From Paraglaciecola chathamensis S18K6 (GTDB taxonomy: Bacteria > Pseudomonadota > Gammaproteobacteria > Enterobacterales > Alteromonadaceae), in assembly GCA_000314955.1 (NCBI GenBank), contig BAEM01000034.1, forward strand, positions 124,001 through 188,000: a stretch of 64,000 bases of DNA, written 5' to 3'. Shown here one piece after another: positions 1 to 8,860 of this stretch. Numbering within the stretch: position 1 is the stretch's first letter; each line of letters opens with the position of its first letter. The notes beneath the pieces were generated by a model. The model was not told where the DNA came from. It saw nothing but the letters and a program-made list of their open reading frames with translations, and did not search any database. The position numbers and the translations under genes are program-made.

Positions 1-1497
1 AGCTTGCACGCCACTGGACTTTTCCATCGCCATCACATTTAGCAACCCATCGGCATCCACTTGGAATGTAACCCGAATATGCGCCGCGCCCGCAGCCATC
101 GGCGGAATACCATGCAAAGTAAATTTTGCCAACGAACGACAGTCATCAACCAGTTCACGTTCGCCTTGCAGCACATGGATCATCATCGCCGTTTGACCAT
201 CTTTAAACGTGGTAAATTCTTGGGCTTTGGCCACAGGGATCGTGGTATTGCGATGAATAACTTTCTCTACTAGGCCACCCATGGTTTCTAAGCCAAGCGA
301 TAATGGCAATACATCCAATAACAACATTTCACCGTCAGGCTTATTACCCACTAAGATGTCAGCCTGAATAGAGGCACCAATCGCCACGACTTTATCTGGG
401 TCAATAGACGTCAAAGGATCACGGCCGAAGAAGGCGCCAACCTGCTCGCGCACACAAGGTACTCGAGTCGAACCACCGACCATCACTACTTCCAGTACTT
501 CGTCTTTCTCTAGCTCAGAATCTTTTAGCGCTCTGCGACAGGCGCGAAGGGTATTCTTCACCAAGCCAGCGATCAACTCTTCAAACGCAGCTCTACTAAG
601 CGATAAGCTACGCTCATTTTGCTCATCATCAGTAAACTCTACAGTCACCGAATCTTCGTCACTCAAGCTTTCTTTAGCAAATTTAGCCTTATCAAGTAAC
701 ACTCTATGTAAACGTTTAGATAAAGTGCCTTCAAGGCCAAGTTGTTGCCGGAAATAGGTAACGATAGCGTGATCGAAATCATCTCCACCTAACGCTGAAT
801 CACCACCGGTGGCAAGGACTTCGAATACCCCCTTACTCAGGCGCAAAATAGAAATATCAAATGTACCACCGCCTAAATCATATACTGCGATCACACCTTC
901 TTGAGCTGAATCCAAGCCATAGGCTATCGCAGCTGCAGTGGGCTCGTTTAATAAACGCAGTACTTTTAAGCCGGCTAATTGGGCGGCATCTTTAGTTCCT
1001 TGACGCTGAGCATCATCAAAATAGGCAGGAACTGTCACCACAGCGCCACTTAACTCTTCGCCTAAGCTTTGCTCTGCCCGTAAACGCAGGGCGATTAGAA
1101 TTTCGGATGACACCTCGACTGGGTTCACCTGACGCCCTACTACATTTAACAGTGGCGAGTTAGGATTTGATTCATCAAAATCGTAGGGTAAATCTGGATA
1201 GCTACGACGGATGTCACTCAGGCTTCGACCTAAAAAGCGTTTAACCGAAACAATCGTATTGGTGGGATCTAGACTCGCGTCATGCTTGGCCTGTTCGCCC
1301 ACAATAACGCTATCAGCTGCATATTTCACCACTGATGGTAGCAGGTGCTGTTTGTTGCCATCGCCCAGTGTTTCTGCCTGACCGCTGCGCACAGTCGCTA
1401 CTAAGGAATTTGTTGTACCTAAATCGATACCCACAGCAAGCTTACGCTGATGCGGAGCTGCGCTTAGGCCTGGTTCTGCGATTTGGAGTAATGCCAT
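1..1497 (-). CDS. hscA: Fe-S cluster assembly Hsp70 chaperone HscA (partial, C-terminus outside window)
   Basis: HscA is the specialised Hsp70 that, with co-chaperone HscB, uses ATP to release Fe-S clusters from the IscU scaffold in the cytoplasm. The minus-strand frame opens at 1497 with MALLQIAEP and stays open for 499 codons to base 1. The family is about 620 residues, so roughly 120 C-terminal residues are missing. The Hsp70 nucleotide-binding signature is visible near residue 25 (GIDLGTTNS), as are the DLGGGTFD phosphate motif and the VGGSTR motif. The substrate-binding domain begins after the [11 protein letters not shown] linker. It follows hscB by 21 bases, so it belongs to the isc operon. 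The order is the classical one; fdx would be expected next, outside the window. Confidence 0.97.
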   Translation of the reverse strand, partial: MALLQIAEPGLSAAPHQRKLAVGIDLGTTNSLVATVRSGQAETLGDGNKQHLLPSVVKYAADSVIVGEQAKHDASLDPTNTIVSVKRFLGRSLSDIRRSYPDLPYDFDESNPNSPLLNVVGRQVNPVEVSSEILIALRLRAEQSLGEELSGAVVTVPAYFDDAQRQGTKDAAQLAGLKVLRLLNEPTAAAIAYGLDSAQEGVIAVYDLGGGTFDISILRLSKGVFEVLATGGDSALGGDDFDHAIVTYFRQQLGLEGTLSKRLHRVLLDKAKFAKESLSDEDSVTVEFTDDEQNERSLSLSRAAFEELIAGLVKNTLRACRRALKDSELEKDEVLEVVMVGGSTRVPCVREQVGAFFGRDPLTSIDPDKVVAIGASIQADILVGNKPDGEMLLLDVLPLSLGLETMGGLVEKVIHRNTTIPVAKAQEFTTFKDGQTAMMIHVLQGERELVDDCRSLAKFTLHGIPPMAAGAAHIRVTFQVDADGLLNVMAMEKSSGVQA

Positions 1498-1518
1498 TAT
1501 AAAAACCGTTTAGTTATT

Positions 1519-2046
1519 TCAAAAGTCGCTTAATGCGTCTTCTTTGAGTTCAATTTCGTGCCGTAACTTAAATAAAAATTTTAGTTTACGTACCAGGTTT
1601 GCCGCGTTTTCATTTGACTCATCATCAGATTGCTCAAGTAATGCACCAAGCTCGCTCAACAAACGCTTAATGTCTGCCGCCACATCTTCATCCAAAGATT
1701 CAAGTGCACTGAGAGGATCGTCAGCGTGTTGCGCATCGTCTAATTGTTCACGCCATTCCATCTGCTGCATTAAAAAGGCGCCGTCTTGCATGGTTTTTTG
1801 CTCGTGCTGTAATTCTACACCACGCAGCTCTAACATATGCTCGGCCCGGCTCAGCGGTGTTTTTAACACCTGATATCCATCATTTACTTGAGCGTTTTTT
1901 TGCAATGCGATTAGTTTGTCGCGTTCACTCGCGGTAGCAAATTTATCTGGATGAGTGAGCTTTTGTAATTGCTGATACGTCGCTGCAAGCCCTGCTTTGT
2001 CGATTTCAAATGAAGGCGTTAGGTTGAATAGCGCAAAATAATTCAT
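1519..2046 (-). CDS. hscB: Fe-S assembly J-domain co-chaperone HscB
   Basis: HscB (Hsc20) is the J-protein that delivers IscU to HscA and stimulates its ATPase. The protein begins MNYFALFNL, matching the E. coli HscB start (MDYFTLF), and carries the J-domain HPD motif (THPDKF, about residues 31-36) followed by the C-terminal three-helix domain ending in the typical aspartate-phenylalanine. A frame ten codons longer (start at 2076) is open. I prefer 2046 because the extra residues have no counterpart in the family, giving 175 aa against 171 in E. coli. Neither start has a strong ribosome-binding site. A terminator-like hairpin lies between iscA and this gene. Confidence 0.95.
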   Translation of the reverse strand: MNYFALFNLTPSFEIDKAGLAATYQQLQKLTHPDKFATASERDKLIALQKNAQVNDGYQVLKTPLSRAEHMLELRGVELQHEQKTMQDGAFLMQQMEWREQLDDAQHADDPLSALESLDEDVAADIKRLLSELGALLEQSDDESNENAANLVRKLKFLFKLRHEIELKEDALSDF

Positions 2047-2130
2047 AACAATTAGCGTCTTTTGATGTTGGATCATACTAATGCAAACCGCGAAGCGGAA
2101 TTACATCGTGATAAACGTTAGCGTTAGCTA

Positions 2131-2157
2131 ATAAAAAGCAGGCTTGTTAGCCTGCTT
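2131..2157 (-). terminator. Intrinsic-terminator-like hairpin between iscA and hscB
   Basis: Read on the minus strand there is a perfect 9-bp stem (AAGCAGGCT / AGCCTGCTT) with a 4-base loop, followed by TTTATT. It lies inside the isc operon, 85 bases before the hscB start. It would be expected to act as a partial terminator or RNA-processing site separating iscRSUA from hscBA levels. Function is inferred from structure only. Confidence 0.65.
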
Positions 2158-2177
2158 CTTTAAGCCACGTATTGTCT

Positions 2178-2501
2178 TTATACGTTGAAACTCTCACCGC
2201 AGCCGCATTCGCCGTTTGCGTTAGGGTTATTAAACTGGAACCCTTCATTGAGACCTTCTTTAGCAAAGTCCAATTCAGTACCGTCCAAGTACACCAAGCT
2301 CTTGCCGTCAATAATGACTTTAACGCCATTATCTTCAAAAACATGGTCATCTTCGTTTAACTCGTCGACAAATTCCAACACATAGGCTAAACCAGAACAA
2401 CCAGTGGTTTTGACTCCCAAGCGCAAGCCTAGCCCTGAGCCTCTGTTTTGCAGAAAGCTAGTAGCGCGTTGTGCCGCAGCCTCAGAAATTTTAATTCCCA
2501 C
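2178..2501 (-). CDS. iscA: Fe-S cluster assembly A-type carrier IscA
   Basis: IscA is an A-type carrier that binds iron or Fe-S clusters and passes them to apo-proteins. The 107-residue product shows the three conserved cysteines of the HesB/IscA family: one in the TTGCSG motif near residue 35 and the pair in the C-terminal GECGCGESF motif. Length equals E. coli IscA (107). It lies 24 bases after iscU in the isc operon and before the hairpin that precedes hscB. Confidence 0.96.
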   Translation of the reverse strand: MGIKISEAAAQRATSFLQNRGSGLGLRLGVKTTGCSGLAYVLEFVDELNEDDHVFEDNGVKVIIDGKSLVYLDGTELDFAKEGLNEGFQFNNPNANGECGCGESFNV

Positions 2502-2525
2502 TTTGGTCTCCTCTTCGTTTAACGT

Positions 2526-2906
2526 TTACAGGTGTTTCTTTTTGTAATCTTCAACTGCTGCTTTAATGGCATCTTCCGCCAAAATTGAGCAGTGAATTTT
2601 TACTGGTGGCAATGCCAACTCTTCAGCAATGTCGGTATTTGAAATCTTAACCGCATCGTCAATTGATTTGCCTTTAACCCATTCTGTTACTAATGAGCTA
2701 GACGCAATCGCTGAGCCACAACCGTACGTTTTGAATTTCGCATCTTCGATAATACCAGTTGCACCGATTTTCAATTGCAATTTCATGACGTCACCACATG
2801 CTGGTGCGCCAACCATACCGGTTGCGATACTAGGGTCGTTTTTGTCAAAGCCACCCACGTTACGTGGATTTTCGTAGTGATCGATTACTTTTTCGCTGTA
2901 AGCCAT
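2526..2906 (-). CDS. iscU: Fe-S cluster scaffold IscU
   Basis: IscU is the scaffold on which IscS-derived sulfur and iron are built into [2Fe-2S] clusters. The 126-residue protein keeps all ligand positions: Cys37 with Asp39 (PACGD), the cysteine of YGCGSA near residue 63, and the histidine-cysteine pair in VKIHCS near residues 105-106. The HscA-recognition LPPVK motif sits directly in front of that pair. Start, length and order after iscS are standard for proteobacterial isc operons. Confidence 0.98.
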   Translation of the reverse strand: MAYSEKVIDHYENPRNVGGFDKNDPSIATGMVGAPACGDVMKLQLKIGATGIIEDAKFKTYGCGSAIASSSLVTEWVKGKSIDDAVKISNTDIAEELALPPVKIHCSILAEDAIKAAVEDYKKKHL

Positions 2907-2969
2907 GGTGGTTACCTCATTTGTGAAGGCGTTTTCGCCTTACTGTCAATTCTATAATTTGTTCAAATA

Positions 2970-4193
2970 CTAGTGGTGAGCCCACTCAACCGTATTCAAA
3001 TCAATGCCTTCTTTGTACATATCCCACAAAGGAGACATATCACGTAATTTGTCGATTGCGTTACGTACTACACTGACCACATGATCAATTTCTGCTTCAG
3101 TGGTGAAACGGCCGATTGTGAAACGAATTGAGCTATGGGCTAACTCATCGTTCAAGCCTAGTGCGCGAAGTACATATGAAGGCTCTAAGCTGGCAGAAGT
3201 ACAAGCAGAACCTGACGATACAGCCATATCTTTAAGGGCCATAATCAAAGATTCACCTTCAACGAAAGCAAAACTCACATTTAGGTTTGCTGCTACGCGC
3301 TGCTCTATGTCACCGTTAATATAAACAGCTTCAATGTCTTTAATGCCGTCCCACAAACGATTACGAAGCATTAAGATACGTTCATTTTCAGTGGCCATTT
3401 CTTCTTGAGCGATACGGAAAGCTTCACCCATACCAACAATTTGATGCGTTGCCATGGTACCAGAACGCATACCACGCTCATGACCGCCACCGTGCATTTG
3501 CGCTTCAAGGCGAACACGAGGCTTACGGCTAACGTAAAGTGCGCCAATCCCTTTAGGGCCATATGATTTATGGGCTGAGAAAGACATCATGTCTACTTTC
3601 AGCGCTTGTAAATCGATTGCAACTTTACCTGTGCTTTGCGCAGCATCAACATGGAACAACACTTTGCGCTCGCGGCATACTTCGCCGATCGCAGCGATGT
3701 CTTGAATCACACCAATTTCGTTGTTTACGTGCATAACACTGGCAAGAATGGTGTCAGGGCGGATAGCCGCAGTGAATTTTTCGATATCAACCAAGCCATT
3801 TGGCTCAGGATCTAAATAAGTGACTTCAAACCCTTCACGTTCTAACTGACGGCAGGTATCAAGTACGGCTTTATGCTCAGTTTTCACTGTAATGAGGTGC
3901 TTACCTTTTTTACCGTAAAAATGTGCAGCGCCTTTAATTGCAAGGTTATTTGATTCTGTCGCGCCAGAGGTGAAAACAATTTCACGAGGATCGGCATTGA
4001 TCAAATCAGCAATTTGATTACGGGCAACGTCGACTGCTTCTTCTGCTACCCAACCGAAACGGTGAGAACGAGACGCAGGGTTACCAAAGTTGCCTTCGTT
4101 GGTTAAACATTCCGCCATCTTGGCAGCAACGCGAGGATCAACCGGAGTGGTTGATGAATAATCTAAATAAATTGGTAACTTAATGTCGCTCAT
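2970..4193 (-). CDS. iscS: Cysteine desulfurase IscS
   Basis: IscS is the PLP enzyme that converts cysteine to alanine and a persulfide, supplying sulfur for Fe-S clusters, thiolated tRNA and cofactors. The 407-residue protein has the PLP-lysine motif ([12 protein letters not shown]) and the mobile active-site cysteine loop ([13 protein letters not shown]), and begins with the family start [17 protein letters not shown]. It lies 16 bases downstream of iscR. cysE lies immediately upstream of iscR, so substrate supply and desulfurase are encoded together. Confidence 0.98.
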   Translation of the reverse strand: MSDIKLPIYLDYSSTTPVDPRVAAKMAECLTNEGNFGNPASRSHRFGWVAEEAVDVARNQIADLINADPREIVFTSGATESNNLAIKGAAHFYGKKGKHLITVKTEHKAVLDTCRQLEREGFEVTYLDPEPNGLVDIEKFTAAIRPDTILASVMHVNNEIGVIQDIAAIGEVCRERKVLFHVDAAQSTGKVAIDLQALKVDMMSFSAHKSYGPKGIGALYVSRKPRVRLEAQMHGGGHERGMRSGTMATHQIVGMGEAFRIAQEEMATENERILMLRNRLWDGIKDIEAVYINGDIEQRVAANLNVSFAFVEGESLIMALKDMAVSSGSACTSASLEPSYVLRALGLNDELAHSSIRFTIGRFTTEAEIDHVVSVVRNAIDKLRDMSPLWDMYKEGIDLNTVEWAHH

Positions 4194-4209
4194 TGTTTAC
4201 TCCGCTTAT

Positions 4210-4695
4210 TTACTGCAAGCTCACTTCGATTTCGTTGCCAGCAATATAATTAAGATGTTTCGTTTTATCTTGTCTGTCTGCTACTAATTTCACGTCGTGC
4301 TGTGCCATCAGCTCCCCAAGGGTAATACCATCGAGAAAAAGGCTGATACGCTCGCTTAAATCCTGCCACAAACTGTGCGTTAAACAGCGCTCACCGCCTT
4401 GGCAATCTGACTGACCTTGACAACGCGTTGCGTCAACTGACTCATCTACCGCTCGGATGACTTCACCAATAGGTATATCACTGGGTTGGCGACCCAACTT
4501 ATAACCGCCACCAGGCCCACGAACACTGTCTACCAATTTTTCTCTACGCAGACGTGAAAAAAGTTGCTCTAAATAAGATAACGATATTTCTTGGCGCTCA
4601 GATATATCGGCTAACGACACGGGACCACGCTGTGAATGTAATGCTACATCCAACATTGCTGTAACAGCGTAACGACCTTTAGAAGTTAATTTCAT
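4210..4695 (-). CDS. iscR: Fe-S-sensing Rrf2 regulator IscR
   Basis: IscR is the [2Fe-2S]-binding repressor of the isc operon. Holo-IscR binds type 1 sites and shuts off the operon when clusters are plentiful. From the ATG at 4695 ([15 protein letters not shown]) the protein is 161 aa. Its ligands fall exactly on the E. coli numbering: Cys92, Cys98, Cys104 and His107. A GTG three codons earlier is open, but the ATG has a Shine-Dalgarno AGGTG six bases upstream and matches the family N-terminus. The winged helix-turn-helix covers about residues 1-65. Two tandem IscR sites lie directly upstream, so autoregulation is well supported. Confidence 0.98.
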   Translation of the reverse strand: MKLTSKGRYAVTAMLDVALHSQRGPVSLADISERQEISLSYLEQLFSRLRREKLVDSVRGPGGGYKLGRQPSDIPIGEVIRAVDESVDATRCQGQSDCQGGERCLTHSLWQDLSERISLFLDGITLGELMAQHDVKLVADRQDKTKHLNYIAGNEIEVSLQ

Positions 4696-4724
4696 TCTGA
4701 ACACCTAGCTAAAAACTTGCAGCT

Positions 4725-4753
4725 ATTGTCCCAAACCCGACTATTTTAGTCAA
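4725..4753 (-). promoter_or_regulatory. Predicted sigma-70 promoter of iscR
   Basis: On the minus strand a -35 TTGACT (4748-4753) and a -10 GACAAT (4725-4730) are separated by 17 bases. The -35 lies inside the proximal IscR type 1 site, so IscR binding would occlude RNA polymerase. The -10 is a weak match (four of six), typical of regulated promoters. Confidence 0.7.
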
Positions 4754-4757
4754 GTAT
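4733..4757 (-). promoter_or_regulatory. IscR type 1 binding site, proximal
   Basis: Read on the minus strand the 25 bases match the E. coli type 1 IscR consensus (ATASYYGACTRWWWYAGTCRRSTAT) at 24 of 25 positions by my count, including both GACT/AGTC half-sites. The site overlaps the predicted -35 of iscR. It abuts the second box with no spacer. Confidence 0.85.
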
Positions 4758-4782
4758 TTATCCTACTGTTTTACTCAAGTAT
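4758..4782 (-). promoter_or_regulatory. IscR type 1 binding site, distal
   Basis: A second, weaker type 1 site (about 21 of 25 consensus positions, reading ATACTTGAGTAAAACAGTAG onward on the minus strand) directly abuts the proximal box. The centres are therefore 25 bp apart. E. coli also has tandem IscR sites at iscR. Confidence 0.7.
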
Positions 4783-4820
4783 TACTGACGTTCGACTGTG
4801 CGTCTCTGATAGCGCTAACG

Positions 4821-5624
4821 TTAGATTTGTGGGTCGAAAGAGGCTTTCGCTGATTCTTTCTCCGCAGTCGTTAAATGATCGCCAAAACTATCAATTTCAA
4901 GGGTAGGTAATGATTTACCACAAACACTGCCTCCCATGTTATTGATCTCTTTGCACATTTCCTCAACCTTGGTGTCAATAAGGTGAACATGATCAAGCAT
5001 TAGCCCAATCGCGTTAGCGACCGGGTCGGGGTTTTCATCTGAAATTGCATAGGCATCAAAGCCGTATTTACGGGCAATTTTAGCTCTGTGGCCGTTTTGT
5101 TCCTTGCTGGCGCTAGGCATAACGATACGCCCAGGAATTCCCACTACGGTCGCGCCTTCAGGCGCGTCTTTTACCACCACTGAGTTAGAGCCGACTTTAA
5201 CCCCTTTATGCATGGTGATAGGCCCGAGAATTTTAGCCCCTGCTCCAATAACGACATTATCTTCTAGCGTCGGGTGGCGCTTGCCTGCGCTCCACGATGT
5301 ACCACCAAGGGTGACACCGTGATAAAGGGTCACGTTATCGCCAATTTCTGCTGTTTCTCCTATCACGACGCCCATACCGTGATCGATAAAGAAACGACGC
5401 CCAAGTTTTGCCCCTGGGTGAATCTCAACCCCTGTTGCCCAACGAGAAAATGTTGATAAGCTGCGCGCTAGCCAGCGCCAATTTGCTTTCCACAACCGAT
5501 GGCTTAAACGATGAAACCAAATAGCATGTAGCCCAGGGTAATTCGTTAACACTTCAAACGTATTACGCGCCGCTGGGTCACGATGGAATACACTTTGAAT
5601 ATCTTCTTTAATGCGCTCAAACAT
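4821..5624 (-). CDS. cysE: Serine O-acetyltransferase CysE
   Basis: CysE makes O-acetylserine from serine and acetyl-CoA, the committed step of cysteine synthesis. The 267-residue protein has the N-terminal helical domain followed by a left-handed beta-helix of hexapeptide repeats. The active-site region [11 protein letters not shown] and the acetyl-CoA-binding end (GIPGRIV) are both visible. It sits between trmJ (2-base gap, so co-transcribed) and iscR. This position is also known in other bacteria and makes sense because IscS consumes cysteine. Transcription from here may also read into iscR. Confidence 0.96.
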   Translation of the reverse strand: MFERIKEDIQSVFHRDPAARNTFEVLTNYPGLHAIWFHRLSHRLWKANWRWLARSLSTFSRWATGVEIHPGAKLGRRFFIDHGMGVVIGETAEIGDNVTLYHGVTLGGTSWSAGKRHPTLEDNVVIGAGAKILGPITMHKGVKVGSNSVVVKDAPEGATVVGIPGRIVMPSASKEQNGHRAKIARKYGFDAYAISDENPDPVANAIGLMLDHVHLIDTKVEEMCKEINNMGGSVCGKSLPTLEIDSFGDHLTTAEKESAKASFDPQI

Positions 5625-5626
5625 AA

Positions 5627-6349
5627 TTATTTGTTTTCTTTGCTGGTCTTTTCGATGGATGCCAAAATGCCACGCAGTATGTTCAGCTCTTGGGTTTCAG
5701 GACGAGCGCGATTAAACAAGCGGCGTAACTTGGTCATGACCATACCTGGATGTTTCGGAATGATAAAATTCGTTTTGAATAGGGTTTGTTCCAAATGGCT
5801 ATAAAAACCTTCTAGATCTTCTGCCAGCGGGTATTCTTCTTGTACGCTTTCTCGGCGAGTTTCATTCAGATGAGCCATGCGAATTTCGTAACAAAGTGTC
5901 TGTACCGCAGCCGCCAAATTCAAAGAGCTGTATTCAGGATTAGCAGGAATACACACGTGAAAGTGGCATTGCTGCAATTCATCGTTACTTAGCCCGTTAT
6001 TCTCTCGCCCAAAAACTAACGCCACAGGATATTTTGGTACTTCTGATACTAATTTTTCGCCGCAACCACGGGGCTCTAACATTGGCCAAGATAGCGTACG
6101 TGACCGTGCGCTAGTACCTACCACTAAACCACAGTCCGCTACTGCTTCTGCCAAGGTAGAGACTATTTTTGCATTAGCCAGTACGTCACCCGCACCAGCC
6201 GCTAAGGCACTGGCCTTACCATCAGGAGGAGACACTGGGTCAACCAGCACTAACTGACTCAAGCCCATGGTTTTCATGGCTCTCGCTGTTGAACCAATAT
6301 TGCCCGTATGGGATGTGTTAACCAGTACGATTTTAATATTTTCTAGCAT
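5627..6349 (-). CDS. trmJ: tRNA (Cm32/Um32) 2'-O-methyltransferase TrmJ
   Basis: TrmJ is a SPOUT-class methyltransferase that 2'-O-methylates position 32 of the anticodon loop in several tRNAs. The 240-residue protein starts with the family motif [18 protein letters not shown], has the central [15 protein letters not shown] motif and the SLNLAAAVQ motif that forms part of the trefoil-knot AdoMet site. Length equals that of gammaproteobacterial TrmJ. The gene leads the trmJ-cysE-isc series. In many relatives suhB is its direct divergent neighbour; here two small genes lie between them. Confidence 0.95.
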   Translation of the reverse strand: MLENIKIVLVNTSHTGNIGSTARAMKTMGLSQLVLVDPVSPPDGKASALAAGAGDVLANAKIVSTLAEAVADCGLVVGTSARSRTLSWPMLEPRGCGEKLVSEVPKYPVALVFGRENNGLSNDELQQCHFHVCIPANPEYSSLNLAAAVQTLCYEIRMAHLNETRRESVQEEYPLAEDLEGFYSHLEQTLFKTNFIIPKHPGMVMTKLRRLFNRARPETQELNILRGILASIEKTSKENK

Positions 6350-6497
6350 AGCAAGGAATTATCTGACGTTTTGCGGATTTTAGGGCGCGGATAATAGCAC
6401 ATTTTGCGCACGAAAGTAGTATTGGCGCGGCCCGTACCCTGATGTAGTTACTACAAATTATGTGCGCGTTAACGTTGATGCCGAGTTCACCCTTGAA

Positions 6498-7214
6498 TTA
6501 AGGCACCCTACCTTTATAAAACTGGCATAAATGAAAACGTTCGTAATCACTTAAAGGCTTAAGGTAGGTGTTCTCCACTGCTACTCCAAACTCAATTTCA
6601 TCTTGCACCTGTGCCTCAAACGACGCAACCCAAGGATGGCTTTTCGGGCCACTCAACTGAACATAAGGATATTGAGTTACCTTCCAAAAACCTGAAAGCA
6701 GCGTTTCTTGTTTGTTATCAAAGGTATTAGCATCACTGTTTTCTTGAGGCGCGCTAACCAGGGTGTAAGTTTTGTCTAAATTTAGCAGCAACTGCACTTC
6801 TACATCACACGCTTTACTATAGTAGCGACCAACAAGTCCTTCATAGGACATCAATGCCCCCACATCTAGGCCTTCAGGAATTAAAAACAACCCTATAGAA
6901 TCACGAGTGAAAGAATGATTATTACTAAAAAGAGGCACCTCACTTTCAACCGAATACCCTAATTTCGCCGTGCTTTGCGTTAAGCGTGTTAACTCACTCT
7001 GTTCGGGCAGCATTAGTGAGTAAACTAGGCTATTTCTTCTAATCGAAATAGGAAAAGTAAGCTGATTAACATCAACATCAAAATCATCTTTTTTTAATTG
7101 CTCGGATATTCTGTTTACCTCTGATTCTGAAAGGTACTTAGCGTACAAATGTACTTGGGTATGACCACAACCTGATAACCCCAAAAATATACCGCACAAC
7201 AAAATCCATCTCAT
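6498..7214 (-). CDS. Predicted lipoprotein of unknown function
   Basis: I do not recognise this 238-residue protein. From the ATG at 7214 it has a short signal peptide with a lipobox LSGC (Cys16) directly followed by Gly-His, so it is probably a membrane-anchored lipoprotein. An upstream in-frame start (7241) would add nine charged residues in front of the signal, and the ATG at 7214 has an AAGGA about nine bases upstream. The rest is soluble and beta-rich looking without repeats or clear motifs. The yaeR-like gene ends 28 bases upstream of this start, so the two may be co-transcribed. Confidence 0.75.
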   Translation of the reverse strand: MRWILLCGIFLGLSGCGHTQVHLYAKYLSESEVNRISEQLKKDDFDVDVNQLTFPISIRRNSLVYSLMLPEQSELTRLTQSTAKLGYSVESEVPLFSNNHSFTRDSIGLFLIPEGLDVGALMSYEGLVGRYYSKACDVEVQLLLNLDKTYTLVSAPQENSDANTFDNKQETLLSGFWKVTQYPYVQLSGPKSHPWVASFEAQVQDEIEFGVAVENTYLKPLSDYERFHLCQFYKGRVP

Positions 7215-7242
7215 TTCCCATTCCTTATTGATTAAATACAAT

Positions 7243-7626
7243 TTACCCTTGGTAAAGCTCTAGCGGCAAACCGTCAGGGTCGGCAAAAAAGGTAAATTGT
7301 TTTCCGGTATATTCGTCCGTTCTAATCGCCTCAACGTCAACACCTTTACCTGTCAAAAGTGCGACGGTTGCTTCCACATCATCTACAACAAACGCTAAGT
7401 GGCGTAAGCCTTGCGCTTCTGGACGACTGGGGCGCGCAGGTGCTCCGGGAAACGAGAAAAGCTCAATTTGTCCACCATCGGGTAGTGCTAAATCTAGTTT
7501 GTACGAGTCTCGAGGGGCACGGTAATTTTCGGCAATAACCCTAAACCCGAGTATTTCAGTGTAAAAGTGTTTCGAGCGCGCATAGTCGCTGCAGATAACG
7601 GCAACGTGATGAATTCGTTTTAACAT
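7243..7626 (-). CDS. yaeR: YaeR-like VOC (glyoxalase-fold) protein
   Basis: A 127-residue vicinal-oxygen-chelate protein closely resembling E. coli YaeR. It shares the start (IHHVAVICSDYARSKHFYTE), the ELFSFPGAPARPSRPEA segment, the GLRHLAFVVDD motif and the C-terminal FFADPDGLPLELYQ. The histidine and glutamate positions of the metal site are kept. The YaeR substrate is not firmly established, so a glyoxalase/dioxygenase-fold assignment is as far as the sequence goes. It faces suhB divergently across about 200 bases. Confidence 0.88.
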   Translation of the reverse strand: MLKRIHHVAVICSDYARSKHFYTEILGFRVIAENYRAPRDSYKLDLALPDGGQIELFSFPGAPARPSRPEAQGLRHLAFVVDDVEATVALLTGKGVDVEAIRTDEYTGKQFTFFADPDGLPLELYQG

Positions 7627-7707
7627 TAGGTACGCTTAATCTGTTATTAAAAATAAGTAAACTGTGGCATGTACGCTAACATAGTTTGTGATAAATCCAG
7701 ATTATGA

Positions 7708-7735
7708 TTGCGAATATTCTGTGGTTTGATACACT
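7708..7735 (+). promoter_or_regulatory. Possible suhB promoter
   Basis: A -35 TTGCGA and -10 TACACT are separated by 16 bases, leaving a leader of about 85 bases before the suhB ATG. Each hexamer matches the consensus at four of six positions, so this is only a plausible assignment. Confidence 0.4.
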
Positions 7736-7825
7736 GCGCGGCGATTTTTTGTTCACCTGTTACCTAAACCGTAACGGATGACAAATCCTTATCTTAACGT
7801 TCTTTTAAAAATTGGTGGTTTTACT

Positions 7826-8605
7826 ATGCATCCTATGCTGAATATAGCAGTGCGCGCGGCGCGTTCTGCGGGCAACGTCATTGCCCGTGGTTTTGAAAAT
7901 CAATCTGAACTAATGATTGAAGCCAAAGGCAGTAACGACTTCGTAACCCGAGTCGACAAAGAAGCCGAGCAAGCAATTATTCGCAAAATCCAGCAATCTT
8001 ACCCTGATCACTGTTTTGTCGGTGAAGAAGGTGGCGTAGTAGAAGGTAGCAACACTGATTATAAATGGATCATTGACCCGCTAGACGGCACCACCAATTT
8101 TATTAAGGGTATTCCCCACTTTGCAGTATCTATCGCACTTATGCATAAAGGTCGTTTAGACCAAGCTGTTGTGTTCGATCCGATTCGCGGCGAACTATTT
8201 ACTGCAAGTAAAGGCGCGGGTGCTCAATTAAACGGTTTCCGTATCCGCGCAAGTAAAGCCAAAGAGCTAAACCAAACAATCTTGGCAACAGCATTACCGT
8301 ACAAGAACAAAGACACCTTGCCCACTTACCTTGAAAGCTTCCGCAATATCTTTTTTCAAGCCGGTGACGTACGTCGCAGTGGTTCAGCTGCCCTTGACTT
8401 GGCTTATGTTGCTGCTGGTCGCTATGACGGATACTGGGAAAGTGGGTTAAAGCCGTGGGACATCGCTGCAGGTGAGCTACTTGTGCGTGAAGCAGGCGGC
8501 TTGGTCACCGACTTTAAAGGTAATAACGATCCGATGCACAACGGTGACATCGTGGCCGGTAGCGCTAAAGTAGTGCAAACCTTGGTGAAAAACTTAAAAG
8601 GCTAA
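7826..8605 (+). CDS. suhB: Inositol-1-monophosphatase / Nus factor SuhB
   Basis: SuhB is an inositol monophosphatase-family enzyme which in E. coli also acts with the Nus factors in rRNA antitermination. The 259-residue product starts MHPMLNIAVRAARSAGN, nearly identical to E. coli SuhB. It shows the metal-binding EEGG and DPLDGTTNF motifs and the C-terminal WDIAAGELLVREAGG motif. A longer frame opens at 7778, but 7826 matches the family start exactly. A terminator follows about 60 bases after the stop. Confidence 0.96.
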   Translation: MHPMLNIAVRAARSAGNVIARGFENQSELMIEAKGSNDFVTRVDKEAEQAIIRKIQQSYPDHCFVGEEGGVVEGSNTDYKWIIDPLDGTTNFIKGIPHFAVSIALMHKGRLDQAVVFDPIRGELFTASKGAGAQLNGFRIRASKAKELNQTILATALPYKNKDTLPTYLESFRNIFFQAGDVRRSGSAALDLAYVAAGRYDGYWESGLKPWDIAAGELLVREAGGLVTDFKGNNDPMHNGDIVAGSAKVVQTLVKNLKG

Positions 8606-8664
8606 GTAGCCAAAAGCGCCGAACTGTGTGGCGTAAAACGTATAGCCCAGAAACATAGTGTAAA

Positions 8665-8690
8665 GTGAGCCCTTTTGGCTCGCTTTTTTT
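8665..8690 (+). terminator. Intrinsic terminator after suhB
   Basis: A GTGAGCC / GGCTCGC stem (one G-U pair) with a short loop is followed by seven T residues on the plus strand. It lies in the convergent suhB-secF gap. Confidence 0.85.
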
Positions 8691-8785
8691 ATGTGTGGCG
8701 TTTCGATTTAAAACCCGCTTTTCGTTAGAAGGCGCCTGCGGATTAAAACAAATGCGCCCAAGTCAAACAATGACTCTCGGCCATT

Positions 8786-8817
8786 AAAAAAGCCGCTTGA
8801 TGGTTAATCAAACGGCT
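8786..8817 (-). terminator. Intrinsic terminator after secDF
   Basis: On the minus strand an 11-bp stem (AGCCGTTTGAT / ATCAAGCGGCT, one G-U pair) with a five-base loop is followed by six T residues. It lies about 45 bases past the secF stop and ends the yajC-secD-secF unit. Confidence 0.9.
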
Positions 8818-8860
8818 CTTGATGTACAACTCTGGTTACCCTTATGGGTAATCTGATTTG

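Noticed and set aside
61-273. Plus-strand open frame inside hscA
   Set aside because: It is antisense to a clearly conserved Hsp70 coding sequence. The same reasoning removes the other antisense or out-of-frame open frames over known genes.
2047-2076. Longer start for hscB
   Set aside because: The extra ten residues (MIQHQKTLIV) are not in the family, and the protein then exceeds the normal length.
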